DNA from: Treponema sp.
GTDB taxonomy: Bacteria; Spirochaetota; Spirochaetia; Treponematales; Breznakiellaceae
NCBI GenBank assembly: GCA_031266775.1
Contig: JAISAQ010000107.1
Coordinates: 18,553 to 82,552, forward strand
Direction of reading: 5' to 3'
Length of the DNA: 64,000 bases
The notes under the pieces are model-generated. The model was not told the DNA's origin and did no database searches. It worked only from the letters and a program-made list of their open reading frames with translations. The position numbers were made by a program, and so were the translations under genes. Shown here piece after piece: positions 35,434 to 43,134 of this stretch (positions within the stretch are counted from its first letter, which is position 1; each line of letters begins with the position of its first letter).

Positions 35434-35861
35434 TTTTCCACCTCAACGCCCATGGACCGGGCGGTACCGGCTATGATACGCATCGCGGCGTCTATGTCGT
35501 TGGCGGAAAGATCCGCCATCTTCATTTTGGCTATTTCCTCGCATTTGGCCCGGGGCAGCTTACCCACCTTTGTTTTGTGGGATTCGTTTGAACCCTTTTC
35601 AAGGCCTATGGCCTTTTTGATAAGGACGGAAGCCGGCGGGGTTTTAAGGATAAAGGTAAACGATTTATCCGCGTAAACCGTGATAACCACCGGGATAATA
35701 AGCCCCGGCTCCATGCTCTTTGTCCTGTCGTTGAACTGCTGGACAAACTGGGGCGCGCTTACGCCGTGCGGCCCCAAGGCGGGACCGACAGGCGGCGCGG
35801 GCGTCGCCTTTCCCGCGGGGCACTGCAGCTTGATAAACGCCGCAATCTTCTTCTTCGCCAT
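35430..35861 (-). CDS. rplK: 50S ribosomal protein L11
   Basis: A 143-residue L11 that binds the GTPase-associated centre of 23S rRNA. The N-terminal proline-rich segment [20 protein letters not shown] and the C-terminal RNA-binding signature [10 protein letters not shown] are present. A good ribosome binding site (AAAGGAGC) precedes the start. Confidence 0.98.
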   Translation of the reverse strand: MAKKKIAAFIKLQCPAGKATPAPPVGPALGPHGVSAPQFVQQFNDRTKSMEPGLIIPVVITVYADKSFTFILKTPPASVLIKKAIGLEKGSNESHKTKVGKLPRAKCEEIAKMKMADLSANDIDAAMRIIAGTARSMGVEVEK

Positions 35862-35935
35862 TCATTGCTCCTTTGTGGTATTAGCGTTCCCTGTTTTCAC
35901 GGAACTCCCACCGTCGCGTAAAAACACGCGCGTTT

Positions 35936-36493
35936 CTACAGTTTTTCAACCTGTAAAAGATCGACTTCCACCGGGGTATTGCGCCCGAAGATGCCGACCA
36001 TGACTCTAAGTTTGTTTTTCTCCTGATTCACATCTTCGATGGTTCCGGTAAAGGACTCAAAGGGCCCGTCTATGATCTTTACCTGCTCCCCGGCGGAGAA
36101 AGACTGGCGTGCCCTGACCGGCCGCTCGCCTTTGATTTCCCCGGATTTCTGCAGTATGGTCCTTGCCTCGTCCCCCGAAAGCGGCTGGGGCTTCTTGTCC
36201 GCGGGAGTCCCTACAAAACCGGTAACACCCTGGATTTTCCTGATGCGGGAACAGGGGGTTTTCCAGTCCCCGTCCGGCAGATCCATTTCCACCAGGATAT
36301 AACCGGGAAGGAATTTGCGGATCTGCCTCCGTTTTTTACCGTCCCGGACTTCCACAACCTCCTCGGAGGGAACCTTTACATCGCGGACCACTTCCTTGTC
36401 CAGATCACCCTTTTCGGTCATCATGCGTATTGTTTTTTCAATTTTGTTCTCATACCCCGAATAGGTGTGGAGGACATACCATCCTGTCGCCAT
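35936..36493 (-). CDS. nusG: Transcription elongation/antitermination factor NusG
   Basis: A 185-residue NusG with the NGN domain (WYVLHTYSGYENKIEKTI, FLPGYILVEMDL) and the C-terminal KOW domain (FSAGEQVKIIDGPFESFTGTIEDV). It binds the polymerase clamp and couples transcription with Rho or ribosomes. It lies between secE and rplK in the standard order, with a 17-base gap after secE. Confidence 0.97.
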   Translation of the reverse strand: MATGWYVLHTYSGYENKIEKTIRMMTEKGDLDKEVVRDVKVPSEEVVEVRDGKKRRQIRKFLPGYILVEMDLPDGDWKTPCSRIRKIQGVTGFVGTPADKKPQPLSGDEARTILQKSGEIKGERPVRARQSFSAGEQVKIIDGPFESFTGTIEDVNQEKNKLRVMVGIFGRNTPVEVDLLQVEKL

Positions 36494-36510
36494 TTGTTTC
36501 CCTTGTTCCG

Positions 36511-36690
36511 CTAAAAAATCAGCCTTATTCCAAAGAGGAGCAGTACGTCCACGAGGCCCAGGACGATGGCGATAATGGCGGTGGAAATAATAACCACTTT
36601 AACCGAGCTGACAACGTCTTCCCGGCCCGGCCATACCACTTTCCGGAGTTCAACATAAGATTCCTTGACAAATTGAACCAGCTTGTTCAT
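36511..36690 (-). CDS. secE: Preprotein translocase subunit SecE
   Basis: A 59-residue single-span SecE with the conserved amphipathic helix and hinge (FVKESYVELRKVVWPGRE) and a C-terminal membrane segment (VVIISTAIIAIVLGLVDVLLL). It stabilises SecY in the translocon. The ATG at 36690 follows GGGGAGAG; the track start at 36753 reaches almost to tRNA-Trp and is not real. Confidence 0.96.
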   Translation of the reverse strand: MNKLVQFVKESYVELRKVVWPGREDVVSSVKVVIISTAIIAIVLGLVDVLLLFGIRLIF

Positions 36691-36759
36691 GCTCTCCCCA
36701 TTCCACAGGATTATCCCGGACGCCCTGTTTCCCGCCCGTATCCGCAATTCCACTCAATC

Positions 36760-36832
36760 CAGGCCAGGTAGGAATCGAACCCACGACGTTCGGTTTTGGA
36801 GACCGATACTCTACCAATTGAGCTACTGGCCT
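36760..36832 (-). tRNA. trnW: tRNA-Trp (CCA anticodon)
   Basis: Cloverleaf on the minus strand: acceptor AGGCCAG pairs CTGGCCT with discriminator G, D-arm with AGCTCAATTGGTAGAG, anticodon loop CTCCAAA giving CCA, and T-loop GTTCGATTCC. It lies between rpmG and secE, the usual treponemal location. Confidence 0.95.
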
Positions 36833-36839
36833 ATGTAAA

Positions 36840-37013
36840 CTACTTGATCTTGGTCTCTTTGTGCAGCGTGTGTTTTCTGTCAAAAGGACAGTACTTTTTC
36901 AGCTCCAGCTTTTCCTGAGTATTCCGACGGTTTTTCTGGGTGGTATAATTGCGGCGCTTGCATTCGCTGCACTGAAGCGCTATTAATTCCACCGCCGTTT
37001 TTTTGCTCGCCAT
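36840..37013 (-). CDS. rpmG: 50S ribosomal protein L33
   Basis: A 57-residue L33 too short for the ORF track. It begins [20 protein letters not shown] and ends [17 protein letters not shown] CxxC pair (CSEC) is kept but the second pair is reduced to a single Cys, so the zinc ribbon is partly degenerate. An AGGAGG-type site lies before the ATG. It sits between tRNA-Thr and tRNA-Trp. Confidence 0.95.
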   Translation of the reverse strand: MASKKTAVELIALQCSECKRRNYTTQKNRRNTQEKLELKKYCPFDRKHTLHKETKIK

Positions 37014-37071
37014 ATTTCCTCCTCAAGCGCCCGTTCTCCCGGAAGACCCTTCGGTTCCGTTTTCAGCCTGA

Positions 37072-37144
37072 AGCCCTCAAGCGGAATCGAACCGCTGACC
37101 GCATCCTTACCATGGATGTGCTCTGCCAACTGAGCTACAAGGGC
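37072..37144 (-). tRNA. trnT: tRNA-Thr (GGT anticodon)
   Basis: Minus-strand cloverleaf: acceptor GCCCTTG pairs TGAGGGC with two G-U pairs at the base and discriminator U; D-arm AGCTCAGTTGGCAGAGC; anticodon stem CATCC/GGATG around loop ATGGTAA; T-arm AGCGG TTCGATT CCGCT. Confidence 0.93.
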
Positions 37145-37173
37145 GCAAAAAGCGCACGACTATGCGTGAACTG

Positions 37174-37202
37174 AGGATAACAAAAAAGCCCGGAAAGATC
37201 AA
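37174..37202 (-). promoter_or_regulatory. Promoter for tRNA-Thr and downstream genes
   Basis: Minus strand: -35 TTGATC (37197-37202), 17-bp spacer, -10 TATCCT (37174-37179), about 30 bases upstream of the tRNA 5' end. It is probably the leading promoter for tRNA-Thr, rpmG, tRNA-Trp and secE-nusG. Confidence 0.6.
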
Positions 37203-37220
37203 GAGGCTGCGCAAAGAACA

Positions 37221-37249
37221 TTGTTTTTTTTGTCCGTGCACAGTACACT
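37221..37249 (+). promoter_or_regulatory. Promoter of deoD
   Basis: -35 TTGTTT (37221-37226), 17-bp spacer, -10 TACACT (37244-37249), divergent from the tRNA-Thr promoter. An AGGAGGAACC site precedes the ATG. Confidence 0.5.
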
Positions 37250-37282
37250 GAAATATACCTTAAACCGGCAGCAGGAGGAACC

Positions 37283-37987
37283 ATGTCTGTTCATATCGCC
37301 GCGGGGCCGGGGGACATTGCGGAGGCGGTTTTGCTTCCCGGAGATCCCCTGCGGGCCAAATTTATCGCCGAAAATTTCCTTGAAAACCCCAAACAGTACA
37401 ATGAAGTACGAAATATGTTCGGTTATACCGGGACTTACCGGGGGAAAAAAATTTCCGTTCAGGGTACAGGCATGGGAATTCCTTCCATATCTATCTATGT
37501 AAACGAACTTTTCAGGGACTACGGGGTAAAAAGGGCCATACGGGTCGGAACCGCGGGCTCCATACAGGAAAAAATACAGGTCCGGGATCTGGTATTGGCC
37601 ATGTCCGCCTGTACCGATTCGGGGACGAATGCCGTTCGTTTCGGCGGCCGGAATTTCGCCCCGACGGCCGATTTCGGCCTCCTTAAAACCGCCTATGAGA
37701 CGGCCGCGGCCAGGGGCTGGAATCCCCGGACAGGTCCGGTGGTCTCCTCGGATATGTTCTACACCGAAACCCCGGACGAATGGCGGCTCTGGGCGCGTTT
37801 CGGCTGCCTTTGTGTGGAGATGGAATGCGCGGAACTGTACACCCTGGCGGCCAAATACGGCCGGGAAGCCCTCTGCATTCTCACCATCTCGGACAACCTT
37901 GTTAATCATGAGATTACCACCGCCGAAGAGCGTCAAAATACCTTTACCCGCATGATGGAAGTAGCCCTGGATACGGCCGTTTCCTGA
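37283..37987 (+). CDS. deoD: Purine-nucleoside phosphorylase (DeoD type)
   Basis: A 234-residue hexameric-type phosphorylase that splits purine (deoxy)nucleosides into base and (deoxy)ribose-1-phosphate for salvage. The conserved [42 protein letters not shown] phosphate-binding segment, and [13 protein letters not shown] are all visible, as is the catalytic Asp in ILTISDNLV. It appears to be a single-gene unit. Confidence 0.96.
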   Translation: MSVHIAAGPGDIAEAVLLPGDPLRAKFIAENFLENPKQYNEVRNMFGYTGTYRGKKISVQGTGMGIPSISIYVNELFRDYGVKRAIRVGTAGSIQEKIQVRDLVLAMSACTDSGTNAVRFGGRNFAPTADFGLLKTAYETAAARGWNPRTGPVVSSDMFYTETPDEWRLWARFGCLCVEMECAELYTLAAKYGREALCILTISDNLVNHEITTAEERQNTFTRMMEVALDTAVS

Positions 37988-38025
37988 CCAAAAAAGCAGC
38001 GCCGGTTAACGGCCTTTGGATTGTA

Positions 38026-38055
38026 TTGACCAGAAACGGGGAAGTACGCTATTAT
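38026..38055 (+). promoter_or_regulatory. Promoter of tRNA-Leu
   Basis: -35 TTGACC (38026-38031), 18-bp spacer, -10 TATTAT (38050-38055), nine bases upstream of the mature tRNA 5' end. Confidence 0.65.
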
Positions 38056-38064
38056 CACCGGTAC

Positions 38065-38148
38065 GCCCGGATGGTGGAATTGGTAGACACGCTGGTTTCA
38101 GGTACCAGTGCCTTCAAAAGCATGGAAGTTCGAGTCTTCTTCCGGGCA
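38065..38148 (+). tRNA. trnL: tRNA-Leu (CAG anticodon)
   Basis: A type II tRNA of 84 bases: acceptor GCCCGGA/TCCGGGC with discriminator A, D-arm GGTGGAATTGGTAGACAC, anticodon stem CTGGT/ACCAG around loop TTCAGGT (anticodon CAG), a long variable arm GTGCCTTCAAAAGCAT, and T-arm GGAAG TTCGAGT CTTCT. Its 3' end is duplicated 195 bases downstream. Confidence 0.94.
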
Positions 38149-38149
38149 A
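38128..38149 (+). repeat. Direct repeat, copy 1 (3' end of tRNA-Leu)
   Basis: A 22-base segment GTTCGAGTCTTCTTCCGGGC plus AA forms the functional 3' end of tRNA-Leu. The identical segment recurs at 38323-38344. This is the pattern left by site-specific integration into a tRNA gene. Confidence 0.8.
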
Positions 38150-38322
38150 AGTATCCATAGCCATTGGTTGCAAAAGATAACGGTTTGTTTATACATGGCC
38201 GAGAACGAGACTCGAACTTCGGTTCAGCCCGCTGACCATCGGGAAGAAAAGGCGCCATGGATGGCGCTGACAGGGCTGAACCGCGGCCCGGAACCCCGAA
38301 ACAGGATGTTGAGGGGTGGAGG
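38150..38322. mobile_element. Possible integration scar between duplicated tRNA-Leu 3' ends
   Basis: 173 bases separate the two tRNA-end copies. They contain no integrase or credible gene, but include an 11-bp inverted repeat CGGTTCAGCCC/GGGCTGAACCG (38220-38230/38273-38283) around a short G+C-rich hairpin, and an inverted stretch resembling a tRNA T-arm (AGACTCGAAC near 38209). It may be a remnant or a very small element. Confidence 0.45.
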
Positions 38323-39198
38323 GTTCGAGTCTTCTTCCGGGCAATTTTTTCCTTTCCGGTATATAAACTGTTCCCCAAGGGCAAAAATATGAAAACGCTT
38401 TCCGGGGCAAAGAGCGTACATATGATGTGCGAAAATACCGGGATCTTCGTTGTTACCCGGCATCATGTCGTAATGGGAAGGAATGGTCAGATCCGCGCCA
38501 AGGACACGCGAAAGTTTAACCGCCTCAAGGGCGCTCATGTTTCCTATGACGCCGGCCGCCGTACGTTCCCAGTCGCCGCCGTTAATGGGAAGTATGACAA
38601 CATCTATGGGACGGAGCTTCATGAGGGTCTCCACGAGCCTTGGCGTGACATAGGTGTCGCCCGAATGGTACACCGAAATTCCCCCTCCCCGTATGACATA
38701 GCCCAGACACTCATAATCCCCGTCTTCGCCCGCGTAGTCAGGATGGGCCGCGGCAACAGGAAAAACGGTAACGCCGCTACCGGGTGAAAATTCCCCGCCT
38801 TCGCGCGCGCCTGTAACGCTTTCGGCGGGTATGCCCCCGGCGGCAAGAACGCCCCGGTGGGGAGAAGGCACAATGAAGCGCGCGCGGGGATTCGCCTGCG
38901 CCGCGGGAAGAAGCGTCTCCATATTGAGGTGATCCCGGTGTTTGTGGGTACAAAAAAAATAATCCAGGCGGCTGATTCCGGAAGGAGGGAAAGGTTCACG
39001 GTAACAGCGTTTGGACAGCCCCTCTTTGTCCTTGATGTCGTTGAGGATCACGTCAATATATATGACGGCATTGCCCAGGTTTATGACAAAACCATGCTGC
39101 CCCATGAACCAGAACAGCGCCTCTTTGTTTTCCGTCCGCGAAGCGCGTATTTCTTCAAGAAGGGCGTCTCCCTTTTTGTACCATCTGTCTTCCGCCAT
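38224..39198 (-). CDS. UlaG-like metallo-beta-lactamase-fold hydrolase
   Basis: A 324-residue ORF whose first 280 residues match the UlaG (L-ascorbate-6-phosphate lactonase)-like family: WFMGQHGFVINLG, the metal-binding THKHRDHLN motif, ISVYHSGDTYVT and IPSHYDMMPGNNEDP. The last 40 residues or so (from KGKNCPEEDSN) are encoded across the duplicated tRNA-Leu 3' end and a terminator-like hairpin, and are unlikely to be ancestral protein. AGGAGAC precedes the ATG. No ascorbate PTS genes are nearby, so the substrate is uncertain. Confidence 0.82.
   Translation of the reverse strand: MAEDRWYKKGDALLEEIRASRTENKEALFWFMGQHGFVINLGNAVIYIDVILNDIKDKEGLSKRCYREPFPPSGISRLDYFFCTHKHRDHLNMETLLPAAQANPRARFIVPSPHRGVLAAGGIPAESVTGAREGGEFSPGSGVTVFPVAAAHPDYAGEDGDYECLGYVIRGGGISVYHSGDTYVTPRLVETLMKLRPIDVVILPINGGDWERTAAGVIGNMSALEAVKLSRVLGADLTIPSHYDMMPGNNEDPGIFAHHMYALCPGKRFHIFALGEQFIYRKGKNCPEEDSNPPPLNILFRGSGPRFSPVSAIHGAFSSRWSAG
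38244..38267 (-). terminator. Hairpin with U-rich tail on the minus strand
   Basis: GCGCCAT/ATGGCGC (38252-38258/38261-38267) followed on the minus strand by CTTTTCTT. It looks like an intrinsic terminator for the UlaG-like gene but lies before that ORF's stop codon at 38224. Confidence 0.5.
38323..38344 (+). repeat. Direct repeat, copy 2 (displaced tRNA-Leu 3' end)
   Basis: Identical over 22 bases to the tRNA-Leu 3' end at 38128-38149. It is followed directly by a T6 run, as expected of a tRNA gene's native terminator, so this may be the original end displaced by an insertion. Confidence 0.75.
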
Positions 39199-39315
39199 GC
39201 GAAGTCTCCTTTTTATCCCGCGTTTTTCCGCTCAGGGACAGTTCAACGATACCTGTTTTTGTGTTTTTTTGCCATGGGAAACCTTGGCGGCTGGAGCCCC
39301 GGCGGTCATAAAATC

Positions 39316-39344
39316 TTGACTTTTCGGCGGACGCGTCATACACT
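39316..39344 (+). promoter_or_regulatory. Promoter of ptsN; near-leaderless transcript
   Basis: -35 TTGACT (39316-39321), 17-bp spacer, -10 TACACT (39339-39344). The start would be near 39351 and the ATG is at 39353. GGTCATAAAAT immediately upstream (39304-39314) matches 11 bases of the first candidate enhancer site before the sigma factor gene. Confidence 0.6.
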
Positions 39345-39352
39345 TAGGAATT

Positions 39353-39799
39353 ATGAACATCAAAACAGTTCTAACTGCAGATACCATTAATCTTCACCTG
39401 AAAGGGACAACGAAGGAAACCATTATCAACGAGCTGCTTGACATGCTTGTGGCGGCAAAAAGAATACAGGACAGGGAAGCGGCCTACGCCGCGGTAATGG
39501 ACAGGGAACAGAAAATGTCCACGGGAATGAAGCACGGCATCGCCATTCCCCACGGTAAAAGCCCTACCATCCATGATCTTGTGGCCTGTATAGGGATCTC
39601 CGAAAAACCGGTAGATTTTGACTCGCTGGATCACGAGCCCTGCCGCATTTTCATCATGACCCTTTCACCGGTGGAAAAAACCGGCCCTCATCTGCAGTTT
39701 TTGGCGGAAATAAGCCTTCTTTTCAAGAGTTCGGAAAAACGGCAGGAAATCCTCAACGCCGCTTCACCCGAGGCGATACTGCACATTCTGGCGGAATGA
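39353..39799 (+). CDS. ptsN: PTS EIIA-fructose/nitrogen-type regulatory protein
   Basis: A 148-residue EIIA of the Fru/Ntr family. The phosphorylated His lies in HGIAIPHGKSPTI, and QDREAAYAAVMDREQKMSTGM is typical of PtsN. No EIIB or EIIC gene is in the window; with HPr and HprK at 54.8-56.1 kb it points to a regulatory rather than sugar-importing phosphorelay, as inferred for other treponemes. Only a weak AGGA precedes the ATG and the promoter sits very close. Confidence 0.92.
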   Translation: MNIKTVLTADTINLHLKGTTKETIINELLDMLVAAKRIQDREAAYAAVMDREQKMSTGMKHGIAIPHGKSPTIHDLVACIGISEKPVDFDSLDHEPCRIFIMTLSPVEKTGPHLQFLAEISLLFKSSEKRQEILNAASPEAILHILAE

Positions 39800-40004
39800 A
39801 GAACCCCCGCGGGCCAAGGCTCCGGGGCGGCAAGCCAGGCCGTTTGAAAATCACAGGCTGAAAAGTTTCCGCCCGGCCCCGGCAAAGACGGCCGCGCGTA
39901 AAAAATTTCCGGTACAGCCGGCCCTTCGCGGACGGGAGATCCCCTTTTTTGCCCCAGGCGTGTTTTTCCGTGCCGGCGGAAGACCCCGCCGGACACCGCT
40001 TCCG
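39800..40004. other. Gene-free spacer with one hairpin
   Basis: No convincing gene. A 7-bp hairpin CCGGCGG/CCGCCGG (39973-39979/39986-39992) lies after the HEAT-protein stop on the minus strand; it lacks a strong U-tract but is the best terminator candidate. Confidence 0.4.
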
Positions 40005-41201
40005 CTACTGCGTCAGTTCACTTATGGCCTGGGCGGCAAGGCGCTGGATGGCGCCGGTCCAGGCGGCGGAGTTTTGAACCAGGAAAAGTACCGGCCTGCC
40101 AAGGGACTTTTTGGTTTGGCCCAGGGCCGGAATAACTTCCCGGATCAGGGATTCGTCATCCCTGGTAAGGCTGCCGGACTGGCGGCGCTGGTGCAGATCC
40201 GCCACATAGGAGGCAAGGAGGCGGGCCGCGTCTTCGGTTCCCAGTATTCCCAGCACCCGCACCGTGTCCAGCTTTTCCTGCATATCCATGCCCCGCTTGT
40301 AGGAATTGTCCAGCTGGGGATAAACGGCCGCGTCATCTATGCCGTAGCGGCGTATCATGCTGATGGCCAGCTTCCGCATCTGCGATAGTTCATTGCGCTG
40401 GCGCACGTCGTTCGTGGAAACCTTCCAGCCTTCCGTAAGGGCGGAAAGGGCCGCCTGTGCCTTGGACGGCTCAGGCGCCTGGGAGCGCTCCTCGGTACGA
40501 AGCGCCAGGTGTTTTACCTCGTAGCTGTAGCCGGGGCTGGTGATAACCTGGATCAGGGGCTCCGTCGGATCGTCAAGGATCCGGGGAAGGGAAATGGAAG
40601 CCTGGTTTTTGATCCGTTCGTTGTACCAGCCTGTGGAAGCGAAGAAGACGGGAAGATACCCCGAAGGCTCCCCGTAATTTTCAAGGGAGATGACGGCCCC
40701 GTAGGCTATCCGCTCGTTCTGGATCTGGATGTTCCTGTCCTGGGGGGGCCGGGCATTGAGATCCGCGAGGAGCTGTACCACCCGGGGAAGGTAAAGTTCG
40801 GCCTTGATCTTCCCAAGCGCGATAAGGGCCTCCGATCTGGCAAGCGCATAGTCCTGGCCTCCCTGAAAGCTCTGAACCACGAGCCAGAGACTGGGAGCCG
40901 CTTCCGCAAGCTGGGCGTTTCCCAACGCCCGGGCAAGCAGGATGGCCGTACGATCGGCGGTATTCAGCTCGTTCTTGTCTTTTATGTCGGGATACACCTT
41001 TACCAGCTGATCGAGCGCACGGGCAAATAGTTCCGTCGATCCCGAAGGGTTGGAATCCGCCACCTGCTGGAGCACTACCAGCCGCCCTTCAACGGTATCG
41101 GCGCCGTTGTAAAGATCGTTCCACATGGTCATTTCGTCGGACTGGGCAAAAAGAGCCGCGGCGGCGAAAAAGACCGCAATGATCGTTATATGCCGTTTCA
41201 T
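40005..41201 (-). CDS. Exported HEAT-repeat protein
   Basis: A 398-residue protein with signal peptide (ITIIAVFFAAAALFAQ) followed by helical repeats of the HEAT/Armadillo type, e.g. ALARSEALIALGKIKAELYL, ERIAYGAVISLENYGEPSGY and LDTVRVLGILGTEDAARLLA. Such periplasmic solenoids usually act as binding scaffolds. No catalytic motif is visible. There is no ribosome binding site, and the promoter lies directly before the ATG. Function unknown. Confidence 0.75.
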   Translation of the reverse strand: MKRHITIIAVFFAAAALFAQSDEMTMWNDLYNGADTVEGRLVVLQQVADSNPSGSTELFARALDQLVKVYPDIKDKNELNTADRTAILLARALGNAQLAEAAPSLWLVVQSFQGGQDYALARSEALIALGKIKAELYLPRVVQLLADLNARPPQDRNIQIQNERIAYGAVISLENYGEPSGYLPVFFASTGWYNERIKNQASISLPRILDDPTEPLIQVITSPGYSYEVKHLALRTEERSQAPEPSKAQAALSALTEGWKVSTNDVRQRNELSQMRKLAISMIRRYGIDDAAVYPQLDNSYKRGMDMQEKLDTVRVLGILGTEDAARLLASYVADLHQRRQSGSLTRDDESLIREVIPALGQTKKSLGRPVLFLVQNSAAWTGAIQRLAAQAISELTQ

Positions 41202-41208
41202 ACGATAT

Positions 41209-41238
41209 ATTTTATGCTATAGTAAGGAATACTTGCAA
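41209..41238 (-). promoter_or_regulatory. Promoter of the HEAT-repeat gene; predicted leaderless
   Basis: Minus strand: -35 TTGCAA (41233-41238), 18-bp spacer, -10 TAAAAT (41209-41214). The start would be at or one to two bases before ATG 41201, leaving no room for a Shine-Dalgarno sequence. Confidence 0.55.
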
Positions 41239-41307
41239 TAGACTTTTGAGCCGATTCCGGAATTGGCTGTTTTGAAACCGTTCGTTCCATAGAAAAAAGG
41301 AGAAAAC

Positions 41308-43134
41308 ATGCGTATAGAGGGCCGGTACATATATGACGAAGAGGGAAGAACCCTGATCCTGCGGGGCTGTAATCTGGGGGGAAGTTCCAAACAGCCCGCC
41401 GGAAAACCCGGCGCGGGGCTGCTGCCCGAATCCCTTGAAAATCCCGCCGAGGCGTCGTTCACGGGACGGCCGTTTCCCCTTGAAGAGGCGGAAGACCATT
41501 TTGAACGGCTTGCGCGCCGGGGTTTTACCTTTCTGCGCCTTGTGGTGACCTGGGAGGCGCTGGAGCACGCCGGACCGGGAATCTACGATGAGGCGTATCT
41601 GGCCTATCTGCGGAAACTGCTCCTTGCCGCCGGGGCAAAGGGGATCAAGGTCTTTATCGATCCGCATCAGGATGCCTGGAGCCGCTGGACCGGAGGAGAC
41701 GGAGCCCCGGCGTGGACCCTTGAAAAATTCGGCATGGACACAGAAAAACTGGACCGTACCGGGGCGGCGCTTACCTGGCAGCACGGCGCGCGCGGGCGGA
41801 TGATATGGCCCTCCAATTACAACCGTTACGCCGCGGCGACCCTCTTTACCCTGTTCTTCGGGGGAAACACCTACGCGCCCGCCGCCGTCATTGAAGGGAA
41901 AAGCGCCCAGGACTGGCTCGAGGAGCGTTACATCGCCGCATGGCGGCACTGTTACAGGCGGCTCAAAAACTGCGCCGCCGTCGCGGGCTGGGGGGTAATG
42001 AACGAGCCCCATCAGGGCTTTATAGGCCACACCGACGCGGGAAAATCCGAAAATCCGGTGATGCCCATGGGCGCCATGCCCAGTCCCTTCGACACCATGC
42101 TTGCCGCATCCGGCCAGAGTGTGAAGGTTCCGGTACGGCCGGGCGGACATGAAATCCTCAACCCGGAAGGAATACCCCTTTTCAGGGACGGCTTTTCCTG
42201 CCCCTGGGAAGCAGAAGGAGTCTGGACACGGAAAGACGGCGGAAGGCTGCTGCGGAAGGATCACTTTGCCTTCTACAAGGGGCGCCCGGCGAATTTTACC
42301 GAAGATTTCCTTAAACCCTTCATGATCCGCTTCATCGAAGCCATGAAGGAACCGAATCCGTCCGCCCTGTTTTTTATCGAAGGACTGTCCTCCGGGGTTC
42401 ATCCCGGATGGGGGCCTAAAGATCCGCCCAATGTAGTCAACGCCTTTCATCATTACGACGGCTTCACCCTGTATGCCAAAACCTTCATCCCCTGGTTTAA
42501 TCTGAGAACCGAAAAATTCGGCGTGGTTCTGGGCAGGAAGAAGACGGCCGCGTATTTTTCCCGGACGCTCGAAAAGAGCGTGGAATGGACAAGGGAACAC
42601 ATGGGGGACATGCCGCGCCTCCTTGGGGAATTCGGCCTTCCCTTTGATCTGAACGGGGGAAAGGCGTTCAAAACCGGGGACTACCGCCTCCACGAGGACG
42701 CGCTGTCCCTCTATTACGACGGGGTGGACGCGAACCTGCTTCACTCCGCCATCTGGAACTACACCGCCGACAACACCAACGAAACCGGGGACAACTGGAA
42801 CGGCGAGGATCTGTCGGTTTTTTCGGAAGGGAAGACCCGCGCGGAGGACGGCTGGGTAAGGCCCTACCCCATGGCGACGGCGGGTCTTCCTGTTCACTTT
42901 AGCTGGAACAGGAAAAAACGGATCTTTGTTTTCCGTTTCATCGCCGCCGCCGGAATTCCTTCTCCTACGGAAATTTTCCTTCCCGGCCGGTACTTCGGGG
43001 AAGCGCCCGGCATACGGATACGGAAAGACGGCGGCGAGCCGCGTTTTGAATACAGGCCGGAGGAACAGCGCCTTTTTATCTGGAACGGCGGCCGCCCGGG
43101 AGAAACGGAAGTTACCGCAGCGGCGAAAGCCTGA
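41308..43134 (+). CDS. Glycoside hydrolase family 5, endoglycoceramidase/sterol-glucosidase-like
   Basis: A 608-residue GH5 enzyme without a signal peptide, so probably cytoplasmic. The barrel starts LILRGCNLGGSSK. The acid/base Glu is in GWGVMNEPHQG (about residue 233) and the nucleophile Glu in RLLGEFGLPFD (about 441). A C-terminal beta domain follows (WNYTADNTNETGDNWNGEDL and RIFVFRFIAAAG). This length and these motifs recall the endoglycoceramidase-related GH5 subfamilies that cleave glycolipids or steryl glucosides. A glycolipid substrate is therefore likelier than cellulose. AAAGGAG precedes the ATG, and the 3' end overlaps the convergent transglycosylase gene by 23 bases. Confidence 0.82.
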   Translation: MRIEGRYIYDEEGRTLILRGCNLGGSSKQPAGKPGAGLLPESLENPAEASFTGRPFPLEEAEDHFERLARRGFTFLRLVVTWEALEHAGPGIYDEAYLAYLRKLLLAAGAKGIKVFIDPHQDAWSRWTGGDGAPAWTLEKFGMDTEKLDRTGAALTWQHGARGRMIWPSNYNRYAAATLFTLFFGGNTYAPAAVIEGKSAQDWLEERYIAAWRHCYRRLKNCAAVAGWGVMNEPHQGFIGHTDAGKSENPVMPMGAMPSPFDTMLAASGQSVKVPVRPGGHEILNPEGIPLFRDGFSCPWEAEGVWTRKDGGRLLRKDHFAFYKGRPANFTEDFLKPFMIRFIEAMKEPNPSALFFIEGLSSGVHPGWGPKDPPNVVNAFHHYDGFTLYAKTFIPWFNLRTEKFGVVLGRKKTAAYFSRTLEKSVEWTREHMGDMPRLLGEFGLPFDLNGGKAFKTGDYRLHEDALSLYYDGVDANLLHSAIWNYTADNTNETGDNWNGEDLSVFSEGKTRAEDGWVRPYPMATAGLPVHFSWNRKKRIFVFRFIAAAGIPSPTEIFLPGRYFGEAPGIRIRKDGGEPRFEYRPEEQRLFIWNGGRPGETEVTAAAKA

